64,000 bases of DNA from CAVWDI01 sp963753725 (GCA_963753725.1 CAVWDI010000001.1:372001-436000), one strand, 5' to 3'. Shown: positions 26,749 through 37,049, counted from the stretch's first letter. The notes: generated by a model from the letters alone, not told the origin. A program made the numbers and translations.

Positions 26749-28367
26749 ATGGCATATAATCCAGCGCATTCTCCTTCAAAAGACAAATCTACTAGGCTAT
26801 CAAATAATTCAAAGGAATTTGAGAACCAGCCTAGTGGTCCTACTCAAACCCGACGGAAGAAAATTAATCTTCGACCTATTCTTATCGTATTAATAACTGT
26901 ATTTTTTGGATTATTTGTGGTCATTGTATTGCTTGGGGGGATTTCTTATGGCATGTATAAGTACTACTTCACTTCTGATCTTATCGCGCCAGGGCTAAAC
27001 GTTTTAGGAACGGAGATTGGCGGGTTAGAATCTACAGAAGCGGCCATTACCCTGCACAAGACCTGGAATTTAGACCGGGTGATTACCGCCCGCAATGGTG
27101 TAAACACGCTAAGAATTAAACCGGGCGATATAGGCATCCAGGTCGACCCAATAGCCACTACGCATAACGCTCAAAAAATCGGCCGGACTGGGAAAATCCT
27201 GACCGACTTTGAACAAATTTTTTCCAGTTACCAGAACGGGGTGATAATTGCGCCAGTGGTAATTCTTGATCAAGAAACTGCAAAAGTCGGGCTGGAAAAT
27301 TTAGCTCCAAAAATGAGTCAATCCGCTAAAAATGCAATGCTGAAACTGGAAGGGGGTGAATTAATTGAAATTCCTGGTGAACTAGGTTACACCATCAATG
27401 TTGAAGAGAGCATTGATCTATTGAATGAAGACCCGTACTCGATAATGATCTACGGAACAGCAAATATCGTATTAAAACCTGTGTTGCCGCTCATTAATGA
27501 TGTATCAGAAGCCATTGATCAGGCTAATAAGTTATTGGATTCTACGGCTTCTATCCATGCTTACGACCCGATCACAAATGAACAGGCACAATGGCAGGTT
27601 AATCGTGAAGATATCAGCCATTGGCTTTCCATCAATTCTGGCGAGAATGGACCGGTTGTAAGTTTGGATGAAAATCTGGCTGCTGGTTATTTCGACAAAA
27701 TAAACGATCAAATTGGACCTGAACGCAGTATCGAAGGTGAAAGGTACAGTTCTCAGCTGGTTGAAGCTGTGAATAATAACAGTTCAATATCCGCTATCAT
27801 CGATTACAACCGCACCTCATATTTAGTTAAAAAAGGCGATACCCTTTAAAAATCGGATGGAATTTAGGGTTTCCTTTCTGGAAAATTCTAGAAGCCAATC
27901 CTGGTCTTGATCCAGATAACGTGATAGCCGGCACTGAACTGACCATTCCCGCAAAAGATGAATTGCTTCCTTTACCCATCGTTCCCAATAAACGCATCAT
28001 TATTAGCATCAGCAATCAACGTCTGCGGGCTTATGAAAATGGGGAACTTCTTGGAAAACACTTAATCAGTACTGGTATAGATAAATCTCCAACCCAACCC
28101 GGAATATTTCAAGTTCAAACTCATAAACGAGATGCGTATGCTTCAGTATGGGACCTAAATATGCCGAATTTTATTGGGATTTACGAAGCATGGCCTGGTT
28201 TCATGAACGGTATTCACGGCTTACCAACCTTATCCAGCGGGACGAGACTATGGGAAAATGTCCTGGGGGAACCGGCATCTTTTGGATGTATTATCTTGGA
28301 TATGGAAACATCGGAATGGCTTTATAACTGGGCTGATGACGGCGTGATTGTGGAGATCGAACCCTGA
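26749..28367 (+). pseudogene. LysM L,D-transpeptidase (YkuD) with membrane anchor, one frameshift
   Basis: Read as one gene of about 540 codons. An N-terminal cytoplasmic Ser/Lys/Arg-rich part is followed by a membrane helix (about residues 45-70), then two repeats of the peptidoglycan-binding/VanW-linked type ('GLNVLGTEIGGLESTEA'), a LysM ('YLVKKGDTLLKIGWNLG'), and a YkuD catalytic domain with 'GIHGLPTL' (His) and 'SFGCIILD' (nucleophilic Cys). It should make 3-3 cross-links or attach proteins to peptidoglycan outside the membrane. The frame breaks at 'GATACCCTTTAAAAATC' (about 27848), inside the LysM, where one lost T gives a TAA stop; protein homology resumes at once. A homopolymer error is likely, otherwise the enzyme would lose its catalytic domain. 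Confidence 0.8.
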
Positions 28368-28431
28368 CTAAATACGGTACCGCCTTCCTTATACCAATAT
28401 GAATATACCGCATAATCTTTCAAATCCTTTT

Positions 28432-28455
28432 GCTTGAGGATACTAATCCTCAAGC
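28432..28455. other. Perfect hairpin after the L,D-transpeptidase gene
   Basis: GCTTGAGGAT / ATCCTCAAGC, a ten-base perfect stem with a four-base loop, 65 bases past the stop at 28367. No T run follows on either strand, so it is not a classic intrinsic terminator; it may still end or protect the transcript. Confidence 0.6.
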
Positions 28456-28540
28456 GCCAGTATCCCATTTTGATAAACCCATTTCTCAGCTATATCCCTA
28501 ATCGCTGAACATTCATTCCCTTCTCTTTTCGATTTGCCTT

Positions 28541-28546
28541 TATAAT
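28541..28546 (+). promoter_or_regulatory. Possible -10 box of the aspartate kinase gene
   Basis: A perfect TATAAT 54 bases before the ATG at 28601. A matching -35 is not obvious. GGAG eight bases before the ATG is the ribosome site. No leader-peptide or lysine-riboswitch structure was recognised in the leader. Confidence 0.4.
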
Positions 28547-28600
28547 CATGCCCATTAATTCATTGATATGGGATGATCAAATCGGTATTGGAGAATTCAT

Positions 28601-30013
28601 ATGGCTGAAAAAATTCTGGTCATGAAGTTTGGCGGTACATCCGTCGGTTCATCACAGGCAATATTAAATGTAGAACAAATCATCAGGTACTCCAAGCAGG
28701 AATGGCCGCATATTGTCGTCGTGATCTCCGCCCTTTCCGGTGTAACAAACCTGCTCCTGGATTGCGCTGAAAAAGCTGCCGCAGGAAGTACCGGAGTCAT
28801 TAAAACAACTGCACAGGAACTCCGTGAGAGACATACACAGATCATATTTGAACTTATCGAAGATGAGACCGTACAGTTAAAAACTCAGGGAGAAATCGAT
28901 TTATTGATCGACCAATTTGTTAATTTATCCGACACGATCCGAGTTCTGGGTGAATATACTCCTCGGGCAATGGATGCCATCGTTTCCCTGGGCGAGCGCT
29001 TCAGCGTTCGACTTTTAGCCGCGATTCTTGTATCGAAAGGGCTGACTGCCCAGTACATTGATGCCGATAAATTCCTGGTAACAGACGAAGAGTACCAGAA
29101 TGCACATCCTGACATGGATTCTACGAAGGACAAAGCCAACCGGGTAATCATCCCTGCGCTTGATGCCGGTAATATCCCGGTTATCACAGGATTTGTAGGC
29201 GCGACAAAAAACGGTGTGACCACAACTTTGGGACGCGGCGGCAGCGACTATTCCGCAGCGGTTATCGCCTCAGCCCTGGATGCTACTGAGGTTTGGATCT
29301 GGACCGATGTTAACGGCGTGATGACTGCAGATCCAAGGTTAGTACCGCACGCCAGGACGATTGATGTCCTTTCTTACCGGGAAGTGGCTGAATTGGCATA
29401 TTTCGGCGCCAAAGTCCTTCATCCGAAAACCATCCGCCCGGTTATTGAAGCCGGAATCGGTTTGCGGGTTTGCAATACTTTTAATCCCGGTCAGTCCGGG
29501 ACAAGAATTATCTCCGATGCAAAGAATAATAATCATGGTGTGATTAAAGCTGTGACGATAATCAGCCAGCAGAAGCTCATAACAATCGAAGGTCGCGGCA
29601 TGTTGGGCGTTCCCGGTGTTGCGGCGCGCACTTTTGGTGCTGTGGCAGCGACTGGCACCAGCGTGACACTAATATCTCAGGCCTCTTCGGAACAATCAAT
29701 ATGTTTCACCACGCCAGTACATTCAACCCCCTCAGCGATAGAGTCCCTGAAAGAGGCTTTTTCAGAAGAATTGGTACAACGAGATATCGACCGGATTTGG
29801 GCATCAGATGAGGTTGCCATCGTGACAGTCGTCGGAGCAGGAATGCGCAACACACCCGGTATCGCTGGTCGGGTGTTCAGCGCATTAGGATCTGATGGCG
29901 TAAACGTGATCGCCATAGCGCAGGGTTCTTCAGAAGTTTCTATCAGTCTTGTAGTTGACTCGCAAGATGCAGAATCAGCCTTGCTGTCCTTACACGAGCT
30001 GGTGAAGTTTTAA
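28601..30013 (+). CDS. lysC: Aspartate kinase
   Basis: A 470-residue aspartokinase, the first step from aspartate to Lys, Met and Thr. The kinase domain opens 'VMKFGGTSVGSSQAI', with 'SLGERFSVRLLAA', 'TTLGRGGSDYSAAVIA' and 'WTDVNGVMTADPRLV' as nucleotide/substrate motifs. Two C-terminal ACT domains (about residues 320-390 and 400-470; 'ITIEGRGMLGVPGVAARTF', 'VTVVGAGMRNTPGIAGRVF') are the amino-acid feedback sites. Length and domain plan match the monofunctional ThrA/LysC-type kinase without a homoserine dehydrogenase domain. The ATG at 28601 follows GGAGAATTCAT. It is transcribed alone and converges with the WD40 genes. Confidence 0.93.
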   Translation: MAEKILVMKFGGTSVGSSQAILNVEQIIRYSKQEWPHIVVVISALSGVTNLLLDCAEKAAAGSTGVIKTTAQELRERHTQIIFELIEDETVQLKTQGEIDLLIDQFVNLSDTIRVLGEYTPRAMDAIVSLGERFSVRLLAAILVSKGLTAQYIDADKFLVTDEEYQNAHPDMDSTKDKANRVIIPALDAGNIPVITGFVGATKNGVTTTLGRGGSDYSAAVIASALDATEVWIWTDVNGVMTADPRLVPHARTIDVLSYREVAELAYFGAKVLHPKTIRPVIEAGIGLRVCNTFNPGQSGTRIISDAKNNNHGVIKAVTIISQQKLITIEGRGMLGVPGVAARTFGAVAATGTSVTLISQASSEQSICFTTPVHSTPSAIESLKEAFSEELVQRDIDRIWASDEVAIVTVVGAGMRNTPGIAGRVFSALGSDGVNVIAIAQGSSEVSISLVVDSQDAESALLSLHELVKF

Positions 30014-30016
30014 TAA

Positions 30017-31045
30017 TTATTGTTTGATCCCCCACAGCTTTACAGTTCCATCCAATCCACCTGAAGCCAGTGTTCGCCCATGTGGATCGAATGCTATGCT
30101 GGTCACGCCATTCGGATGAGCTTCAAAACTCACAAGCAACTCTCTCCGAAGGACATCCCAAACTCGGATCGTACCGTCCCCTCCAGCCGAGGCTAGTAAA
30201 TCTCCTGTTGGGTTAAATTGGACATCCCAGACTATGGATTCATAGCTGTTCGGTAACCCATCATGCCCTTCCAATATATCCGCTTCAGGCATCCCTTCAA
30301 CACCGGTACGAAAAGCTGAAATCCGGTTCCCATAACATGATTTGATTCTCCAAATCTCCAGCGGCTAATACGGACCCATCCGGTGATAAATCCAAACAAA
30401 ACATTGGGTATTCTGAGAGAAATGTCCCACTAATTCGTTCCGTTCCAACCTCTCTTAAACGGATGACATCCCCATTTTTAACATCGCGAGCGTCGTATCA
30501 TCGGGGATAAAAGCAACTGCAGGAATTGTGAGCGCGCCTCCAATCAAACCAACTAAATTTTCTCCGGTGTTAATATCCCAGATTTTAGCAACACGATCAA
30601 TTCCACCAGAAGCGATGCTCTCGTTTGCTAAATCGAACACAATTGAGTTCACACCCTTCTTGTGCGCCGCTATCAGAATTTCAGGGGCTTGAGAAGATAA
30701 ATCCGAATTCTTTAACTCAGATACTCCCCAAATCCTGATCGCACCATCCCAACTCCCAACTGCCAACCACTTTCCATCAGGACTGAAATTGACCGAATGA
30801 GAAAGTGAACCAATTTGCACCTCATTAATCAGGTCCAGGTTTGAAGATTCATAAAGACGCACATATCCACCGCTTGAAACAGCCAATATACTGCCGTCCG
30901 TTGACCACGATACATCCATGACCAAATCCCAGGGGTCATGTTTTAGAATATCGATCGCTTGAAGTTGTTTCGCATTATCTGGGGAAATGGGTTGATTATT
31001 TGTCAATGAACCTGTAAACAGCATAAGTGCTATTAAAAACTGCAT
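30017..31045 (-). pseudogene. WD40-repeat exported protein, two frameshifts
   Basis: About 340 codons when repaired. Starting at the ATG at 31045, which shares one base with the upstream stop (TGATG), it has a short hydrophobic N-terminus (MQFLIALMLFTGSL) that looks like a signal peptide. WD40 blades follow: 'DVSWSTDGSILAVSSGG', 'HSVNFSPDGKWLAVGSWDG', 'NSIVFDLANESIASGGID', and in the last part 'DVQFNPTGDLLASAGGDG' and 'TSIAFDPHGRTLASGGLDG'. Near 30480 and 30300 the frame changes; the lost middle piece ('MFCLDLSPDGSVLAAGDLE') is readable in the other frame. It is translationally coupled to the WD40 lipoprotein upstream, and the two probably act together outside the membrane. Function unknown. 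Confidence 0.75.
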
Positions 31046-32298
31046 CAAGGTCTGATCCCCCACACACGAATAATCCCATCGTAAGATCCAGACACCAATA
31101 AATTGCCGTCTGGAGAAAATGCCATATTGCTCACACCATTATCATGACCCACTAATTCACGCAGTTGTTCTCCGGTTTGCTCATCCCACAAGCGGATATG
31201 TCCATTTTCAAAACTATTTCCGGACGCTAATAAGCGACCATCCGGGTTATATGCGAGACTTTCAACCACCCCATCAGAATTCATAGCTTGAATTAATTCA
31301 CCGCTCTCCATCTCCCAAATCCGGATACCCCCATCATAATGACCCGTCGCCAGGTTAAGCTGTGTGGGAGAGAAGGCGATTTTATTCACCGCCCCGGTAA
31401 AAGATGTGTATATCGTATATAACCAGATGCTGTCCTCCAAGTCCCAAATACGGATAGCATACCGGTCAGGCGTAGAAGCAAGCAATGACCCATCCAGAGA
31501 AATGCCGATGCCTAAAACGGTGCCAGTCTCTAATAAACCGGTCTGTATCCATCCATTCGTATCCCAGAAATCGATAAAATTTTCATTGTAAATTGGGCTG
31601 GCATTCGCTACAAAAAGTCGTTCACCGGAGGGAGAAAACGTCATACTGCTCAACCCCTGCAGGCTTCCATACAATAAGCCTAAAGGCGTGTAATCGCTCC
31701 CATACCATAGTTCCAGAGCGCTTCGATAACCCGTCTCTTCCGAACCTTGCCGGCTCCCAGACACCAGCCACAATCCATCTGGACTGAATTCGATATCCAC
31801 GATACCTGGCTTATCCGGATGCAGCGTCCGAATAAGTTTCCGTGAGTAAACGTCAAAAAGATAAATCTTCTCATTATCCGAAATTGCCAGGAGTAAACCA
31901 TCCGGTGAAAAAGCTAAATCCGTGACAGCAGGTACTTTCCACTGCGCCAGTCCCGATACATATTGTGCATTCAGAACCGATATCGGTCTCGCCAGTTCAG
32001 GCAGCGGAGTTTCATCCAACACCAATAGAGGTGGCGTCGGTGTAAAAGTAGTTGTTGGTGTAAAAGTTGGGGTGGAAGTATTGGTGGGAAAAGGTGTCAT
32101 GGATGCAGTGGGAGTATTGGTAAGGGTCACCGTAGCAGTCGCGGTCTCGGTGGGAGGTATAAATGTGGCTGTATAGGTTGGCTCTGCATTAAAAGTTACA
32201 CAGGCGTATGAAAACATAACGATCATCAATAAAACCAATGTACGCCCGATCCAATTCCTGGGGAAAATTTTTTTTTGATCCATTTTAATCTTCAACAC
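31045..32298 (-). CDS. WD40-repeat lipoprotein with Thr/Pro-rich linker
   Basis: A 417-residue protein. A basic start, a hydrophobic helix (LVLLMIVMFSYAC) with a lipobox-like Cys at about residue 33, then a Thr/Pro/Ala-rich linker of about 60 residues typical of surface-exposed stalks, then seven or so WD40 blades ('DLAFSPDGLLLAISDNE', 'DIEFSPDGLWLVSGSRQ', 'SMTFSPSGERLFVANAS', 'KIAFSPTQLNLATGHYDG', 'SLAYNPDGRLLASGNSF', 'NMAFSPDGNLLVSGSYDG'). Such propellers are protein- or ligand-binding platforms; a target cannot be named. Met6 (MDQKKIF) is an alternative start. It ends in TGATG, overlapping the next WD40 gene. Confidence 0.85.
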   Translation of the reverse strand: MLKIKMDQKKIFPRNWIGRTLVLLMIVMFSYACVTFNAEPTYTATFIPPTETATATVTLTNTPTASMTPFPTNTSTPTFTPTTTFTPTPPLLVLDETPLPELARPISVLNAQYVSGLAQWKVPAVTDLAFSPDGLLLAISDNEKIYLFDVYSRKLIRTLHPDKPGIVDIEFSPDGLWLVSGSRQGSEETGYRSALELWYGSDYTPLGLLYGSLQGLSSMTFSPSGERLFVANASPIYNENFIDFWDTNGWIQTGLLETGTVLGIGISLDGSLLASTPDRYAIRIWDLEDSIWLYTIYTSFTGAVNKIAFSPTQLNLATGHYDGGIRIWEMESGELIQAMNSDGVVESLAYNPDGRLLASGNSFENGHIRLWDEQTGEQLRELVGHDNGVSNMAFSPDGNLLVSGSYDGIIRVWGIRP

Positions 32299-32469
32299 AT
32301 ACTACCGGATAAATATAATTGTAGCACCCCTTTACCGCCAGGTATAAAAATTAGATCGATTGCGCAGAAGTATGAGAATCCAATTAACCCACCGTTTCAA
32401 GTTGGTTAAAATCTTCTTATTTACCCCTTCTAAGCCTGTTTCCAGCGTGATAAAACCTATTCATAGGAG

Positions 32470-32475
32470 TATAAT
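32470..32475 (+). promoter_or_regulatory. Possible -10 box of the M23 peptidase gene
   Basis: TATAAT at 32470-32475, 26 bases before the ATG at 32502, with AAGGA at 32488-32492 as ribosome site. The -35 region is not clear. Confidence 0.45.
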
Positions 32476-32501
32476 TGCGTCGCACTTAAGGAATAAAAGC
32501 G

Positions 32502-33692
32502 ATGGATAATAATACGAATTCAGAAAGTGAAAAAGCTGCGCCCGAGCTGGAAGCGCCTTCGGATGAGTTGACCGATTCAAAACTCAAGCGAACAGGTAAA
32601 AGGCTCCAGTTTATAGGCGTTAATATGCTGGCAGTTGGGATGGTTGTGCTCCTTGCGGTAATTCTCTATCAGAGAGCTTTTTCAAAAGAACCCATAATTC
32701 CCACCAGTTTGCCGGAACCCGAACCAAACCCAGTAGTTCTCCAGATTGGGGATACAACTGTGCAGAATATCCAGCCTTCAGTAAACCTGGCATCCTTCGC
32801 AATCCCTGACAGCGGCTATTCCGGCGGTCTTTCGCGCAAAGCTGATATTCAAACTATCATTCCCAGCCGGCCGCGCGTTGATGTAATTACTTACACAGTG
32901 CAAAAAGGGGATACTTTATTCAGCATCGCAGACGATTTCAGCGTTAAACCGGAGACTCTGCTGTGGGGAAATTATGAAGTTCTGGAAGACAATCCCCACC
33001 TGCTGTCACCCAATCAGGTGTTGAATATCCTGCCAGTTAACGGCATCTTCTACAATTGGAAAGATGGCGATCAACTTCCATCTGTTGCAGGTCAATTTTT
33101 TGCGAATGTCGAAGACATCATAAATTTCACTGGAAATCGTTTTGACCTGGTTGCCATGCAGGAAGGAAATGGTGAAATTGAACCCGGTTCCTGGTTGGTG
33201 ATCCCGGGAGGCAGCCGACCGATTAAGGACTGGGGACCACCAGCAATTTCCCGCACCAACCCCGCCTCTGCTAAATACTATGGAGGAGGGCACTGCGGTG
33301 ATGTGTATGAAGGCGCTTACGGTACAGGCTCCTATTTATGGCCGACTGTCGAACGAAGCATCGTTGGGTATAACTATAATCCCGGAGTGCACCCCGCGAT
33401 TGACATCGGAGGCGCAGAAGGGAATGCCATATTCGCCACGGACAGCGGCGTGGTTGTTTATGCCGGATGGAGCGAATATGGATACGGCAATATGATCGTA
33501 ATCGACCACGGCAACGGCTGGCAGTCCGCTTATGCCCACCTGTCGGCGGTTGGCGTTTCCTGCGGTATGAGCGTTTACCAGGGCGGAACCATCGGGAGTC
33601 TGGGAAATACTGGTAATTCCAGCGGCGCTCACCTGCACTTCGAACTAGTTTACGGCGGGGTAAAAGTAAATCCCCTCGATTACTTGCAGTAA
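32502..33692 (+). CDS. LysM and M23 metallopeptidase domain protein
   Basis: A 396-residue cell-wall hydrolase or remodelling protein. A charged cytoplasmic N-terminus, one membrane helix (GVNMLAVGMVVLLAVILY, about residues 45-62), a Pro-rich spacer, a LysM ('ITYTVQKGDTLFSIADDF'), a second weaker LysM-like part, and a C-terminal lysostaphin-type M23 domain. The zinc ligands are seen in 'HPAIDIGG' (H-x3-D) and 'HLHFELV' (H-x-H), with 'YAHLSAVGVSCG' as the remaining catalytic His region, so it looks active. It should cut peptide cross-bridges of peptidoglycan outside the membrane. Its TAA stop touches the stop codon of the opposing mutS2 gene (33692/33693) with no spacer. Confidence 0.92.
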   Translation: MDNNTNSESEKAAPELEAPSDELTDSKLKRTGKRLQFIGVNMLAVGMVVLLAVILYQRAFSKEPIIPTSLPEPEPNPVVLQIGDTTVQNIQPSVNLASFAIPDSGYSGGLSRKADIQTIIPSRPRVDVITYTVQKGDTLFSIADDFSVKPETLLWGNYEVLEDNPHLLSPNQVLNILPVNGIFYNWKDGDQLPSVAGQFFANVEDIINFTGNRFDLVAMQEGNGEIEPGSWLVIPGGSRPIKDWGPPAISRTNPASAKYYGGGHCGDVYEGAYGTGSYLWPTVERSIVGYNYNPGVHPAIDIGGAEGNAIFATDSGVVVYAGWSEYGYGNMIVIDHGNGWQSAYAHLSAVGVSCGMSVYQGGTIGSLGNTGNSSGAHLHFELVYGGVKVNPLDYLQ

Positions 33693-36092
33693 TTACAGGT
33701 CCAGCTTGGCAATTGTCACCCCCTCACCGCCTTCGTTACCTCGTCCGGCTTCGTAAGATTTAACATTTGGATTATGGCTCAGCGCTTCACGAATAACCTG
33801 CCTGAGCTTTCCTGTACCTTTCCCATGAATTATGCGCACAAAGGGTAAACCAGCCAGATATGCCGAATCTAAATAACGCTCCAAAGCTTCAAGCGCTTCG
33901 TCTGCCCGCTGTCCGCGTAAATTAATTTCAATTCCCGGAGATTCCTGACGAACCTCGTTTCCACCTGAACGCGTTACTTTCCCTGTGGACTGACCTGCGC
34001 TTTTCTCATTATCCCCATTATCAACAACCTCCACTAACTGCAGCTCGTTTAGCTTCGCACGTACTCGCAGCACTCCGATTTGAATTTCTGCTTCTCCCTC
34101 ATCCACTTCAGTCACAACACCACGTGTATCCAGTTTGCGGTGACTTACCGTATCTCCGACCTAAATCGGCCTTGAAATCGAAGGTGCGATTTTTGGACGA
34201 ACGGGTTCATACGGCAGTTCGTACTCTTCTTCTAATTCGCGTAGCTCTTCCGCGGCTGCCTCAACCTTTTCCAGCGGTTCATTCGTTTGGATCATCGTTC
34301 TTCGTAATTTATCGATTTCTTCCTTTAAACCATCCACATGCTGGTCGACTTCTTCTTGTGCTTTATTCAATGTTTGAAGTCGTTCATTTTCAATACCCTC
34401 TAACCGCTCCAGGAGTTCTTTACGCAGCGCTTCGGACTCCTGCCTGAACCTTTCAGCCTCAGCTCTGGATACTCGAGTGAGTTCTTTCTGGTGTTGAATC
34501 TCATCCAGCAGTTCATCCGCCTGCAGCTCCTGGGGATTTATCTCTGTGAGTGAATCCTGAATGATGTCTTCGGGCAGTCCCAGGCGTTTAGCAATGGCAA
34601 TCGCATTCGAACGTCCCGGCAATCCGATTGTCAGCCGGTAGGTGGGCCGTAAGCTTTCGATGTCAAACTCCATGCTCGCATTTTCAACACCGACGGTTGC
34701 GTGGGCGAACGATTTCAATTCGGGGTGGTAAGTCGAGACCAGTGTCGTTATACCCTGCCCTAAGAAATACCTAAGCAGCGAGCGGGCTAACGCGGCCCCC
34801 TCCTGAGGATCGGTACCAGCCCCGAGTTCATCCAATATCACCAGCGAATTTTGATCAGCATCCGCGATGATATTGACGATATTATTTATATGCCCGGAAA
34901 ACGTCGATAAGGATTGTTCGATTGACTGTTCATCACCGATGTCAGCAAAGATATTTTCGAACAGGCTGATCTCCGATCCGGGTTGGACAGGAATGAATAA
35001 ACCGGATTGAGCCATCAATGCCAGCAGACCTGCGGTCTTTAATGTGACCGTTTTACCACCCGTATTGGGTCCGGTGATCACAAGGGCAAAGGTGTTCTCT
35101 GAAAATTCAATATCGATGGGCACCACAGATTCGGGGTCGAGCAGTGGATGGCGAGCTTGGAATAAACGCACGATCGCTTTTGTATTCCCGCTGGATTTTG
35201 ATTTCAATGGATGAATTACCGGTTCCACCCCGCCAATCTCAATCCCATACTTTGCGCGCGCCAGACACAGATCTAAATCTGCAATGATTCTTATTATTTG
35301 ATCTAATTCATCAGAAAAACGCCCGATCTGGTGAGAGAGGTCAGCCAAAATCCTACGTTCCTCATCGCGCTCCCCCAGCTGCAGTTCACGGTACTGGTTG
35401 TTCAAATCCACAACCGCCAGCGGTTCGATGAATAAAGTTGCCCCGGAGGAGGACTGGTCGTGGACAACCGCCTTTATCCTGCCCTTAAATTCCGATCTCA
35501 ACGGCAGGACATACCGGCCATCGCGCTGTGTGATTAAGGCTTCCTGCAGCATGGGCGACACATTCGGAGATGAAACCAACCTCTCTAATTTCGATATTAG
35601 CCGCTCGTGGACGACGCGCAGGTCGCGCCTGATGTTTCCTAATTTATCTGAAGCCGTGTCGAGGATATCCCCCCGGTCAGAGATTGTGCGCGTGATAGCA
35701 TCCACTAATCCCAAAGGCGGCGGGAACTGGGAGGCTATGTCAGCCAGATAAGGAAACTGTTCTCTTAAACGCTCAAATTTGCGTTCCAGATTGCGGGCGG
35801 CTACCAGTGTACTTTTAATGTCCAGCAGTTCGATCGGGGTTAGGAGGCCGCCGTGGTTGGCCATATCCACAGTTTGTCGGATATCGCGCGCCCCACCGAT
35901 CGAGGTTTCCGGATATTCCACCAGCACGGTGAGCGCTTCAGCAGCCTCCGCCATAAAGCGCCTGGCGTTTACCAGATCGCTGGTCGGTCTCATCTCGCGC
36001 GCTTGATCCGCGGACACAGAAAAATCACAGTACCCGGCCACAAGCTCCAGGATCTTCTCATATTCAAGCGTCTTCAGCGATTTTTCGTCCAT
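33693..36092 (-). pseudogene. mutS2: MutS2 endonuclease, interrupted by one in-frame TAG
   Basis: 799 coding codons plus one internal stop. The first 643 codons hold the MutS-type core and clamp and the ATPase: Walker A 'ITGPNTGGKTVTLKT', 'SLFENIFADIGDEQSIEQSL', Walker B 'SLVILDELGAGTDPQEGAAL', then a long coiled coil. Codon 644 is TAG (34163-34161), and the same frame continues with 'VGDTVSHRKLDTRGVV' and a complete C-terminal Smr nuclease domain ('INLRGQRADEALEALERYLD', 'FVRIIHGKGTGKLRQVI'). There is no indel; a single C-to-T change in a CAG Gln codon would explain it. MutS2 acts on branched DNA and stalled, collided ribosomes. As read, the product would lose its KOW-like and Smr parts. Sequencing error, nonsense mutation or readthrough are all open. 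Confidence 0.88.
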
Positions 36093-36212
36093 ATTTCACT
36101 TTGAAATTCATTAAATTTTTTTTACTGCGCAGGGAGTTTACCATAACCCTCCGCTTTATAACTCTTTTCCTTTTTTCTTAACGTAAAACGATTTTCGTCT
36201 CGATATTAAGTA

Positions 36213-36254
36213 GAACAAGTTGGCCGCGCAGGGTCTCTGTAAGGCAACTTGTTC
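36213..36254. repeat. Inverted repeat GAACAAGTTG / CAACTTGTTC
   Basis: Perfect ten-base arms separated by 22 bases, extendable by G-C pairs with one bulge (GGCC vs GGC). It is about 120 bases upstream of mutS2 on the divergent side. Possible operator or structured RNA. Confidence 0.6.
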
Positions 36255-36426
36255 AACAAAAAACTTTTACGCTCTCTATACTCGCTCAGCTTCTCCCGTC
36301 ATTCAAACACCTTGCCGTTTACTTGTCCTGATAAATATATAGATATACAGGAAATATCAAGGATCAGAGTAAATATTTAATAATTTCCTGTATTAGAACG
36401 GTTGAGCGTGCGGCCGTTTGATCCAT

Positions 36427-36477
36427 AGACCACGAATGAATTCGCGGTCTGGTAATAGAAATCCGTTATAACGGATT
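36427..36477. repeat. Double palindrome
   Basis: AGACCACGAAT-GA-ATTCGCGGTCT (36427-36450, one mismatch) is followed nine bases later by the perfect 18-base palindrome AATCCGTTATAACGGATT (36460-36477). Side-by-side palindromes in gene-free DNA look like a dispersed REP-type element or the end of a mobile element, but only one copy is in the window. Confidence 0.6.
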
Positions 36478-37049
36478 GAATCAATAAAAACAGGCAGGGT
36501 AGGGGATGGTTTATTAATTTGGTGGGTGGAAAACGAATGAGGTCCCAAAGGGATGCTCAAATACTGGGGTTATCCTTTTATCCGGACTTCTGATTGGTCT
36601 AAGATTAATTTGGTGAGTAAAAAAAAACGCGAAACGAAGAGGAACGAATACGTATCCACTACTCTAAACTAATTTCTAAAGCACTAAAGTTAAAAAGCCC
36701 TAAAGCACTCAAGCACGAATTTTCACAAAAATAGGCGGATATTAAAATACACGACACTAAATGTAAGGCGCGTGGAACTAGGTACATGGGATAGTTACTC
36801 AACCAGGTATGAGAGGCGAATGAGGCGGCTTAAGCGTTCTGCTGTTCGAGCGGTACATATTCAATGAATCAGGCATAGGTGAAAAACACCTACTCAGGAT
36901 ACCAGAGGAGTGCGAAGGCTAGATAATTAATAGCACATTTGTTTCAGGAAATCAAGTCGCTAATGGGGGGATTTTGCGGGTTTGATCCCTGGCTGTATCC
37001 CCTATCCCATATACCCTTTCCCCTATCCCTTATTCCCATTTTAATCCTA

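Larger units (their letters stand above)
36093..37049. other. Gene-free intergenic stretch of nearly 1 kb
   Basis: No convincing coding frame. It contains a ten-base inverted repeat (36213-36254), a pair of adjacent palindromes (36427-36477), A/T-rich runs and short direct word repeats (the 'CCCTATCCC' type words at 37007-37027). The mutS2 promoter should lie at the left end. No tRNA or known RNA family was recognised. Confidence 0.5.

Noticed and set aside
33693..34160. Separate small Smr-domain gene starting at 34115
   Set aside because: It is in the same frame as mutS2 with no indel, no ribosome site, and the frame is open right up to the amber codon, so it is the mutS2 C-terminus.
36200..36480. 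CRISPR-like repeats
   Set aside because: Each inverted repeat occurs once; there are no evenly spaced direct repeats.
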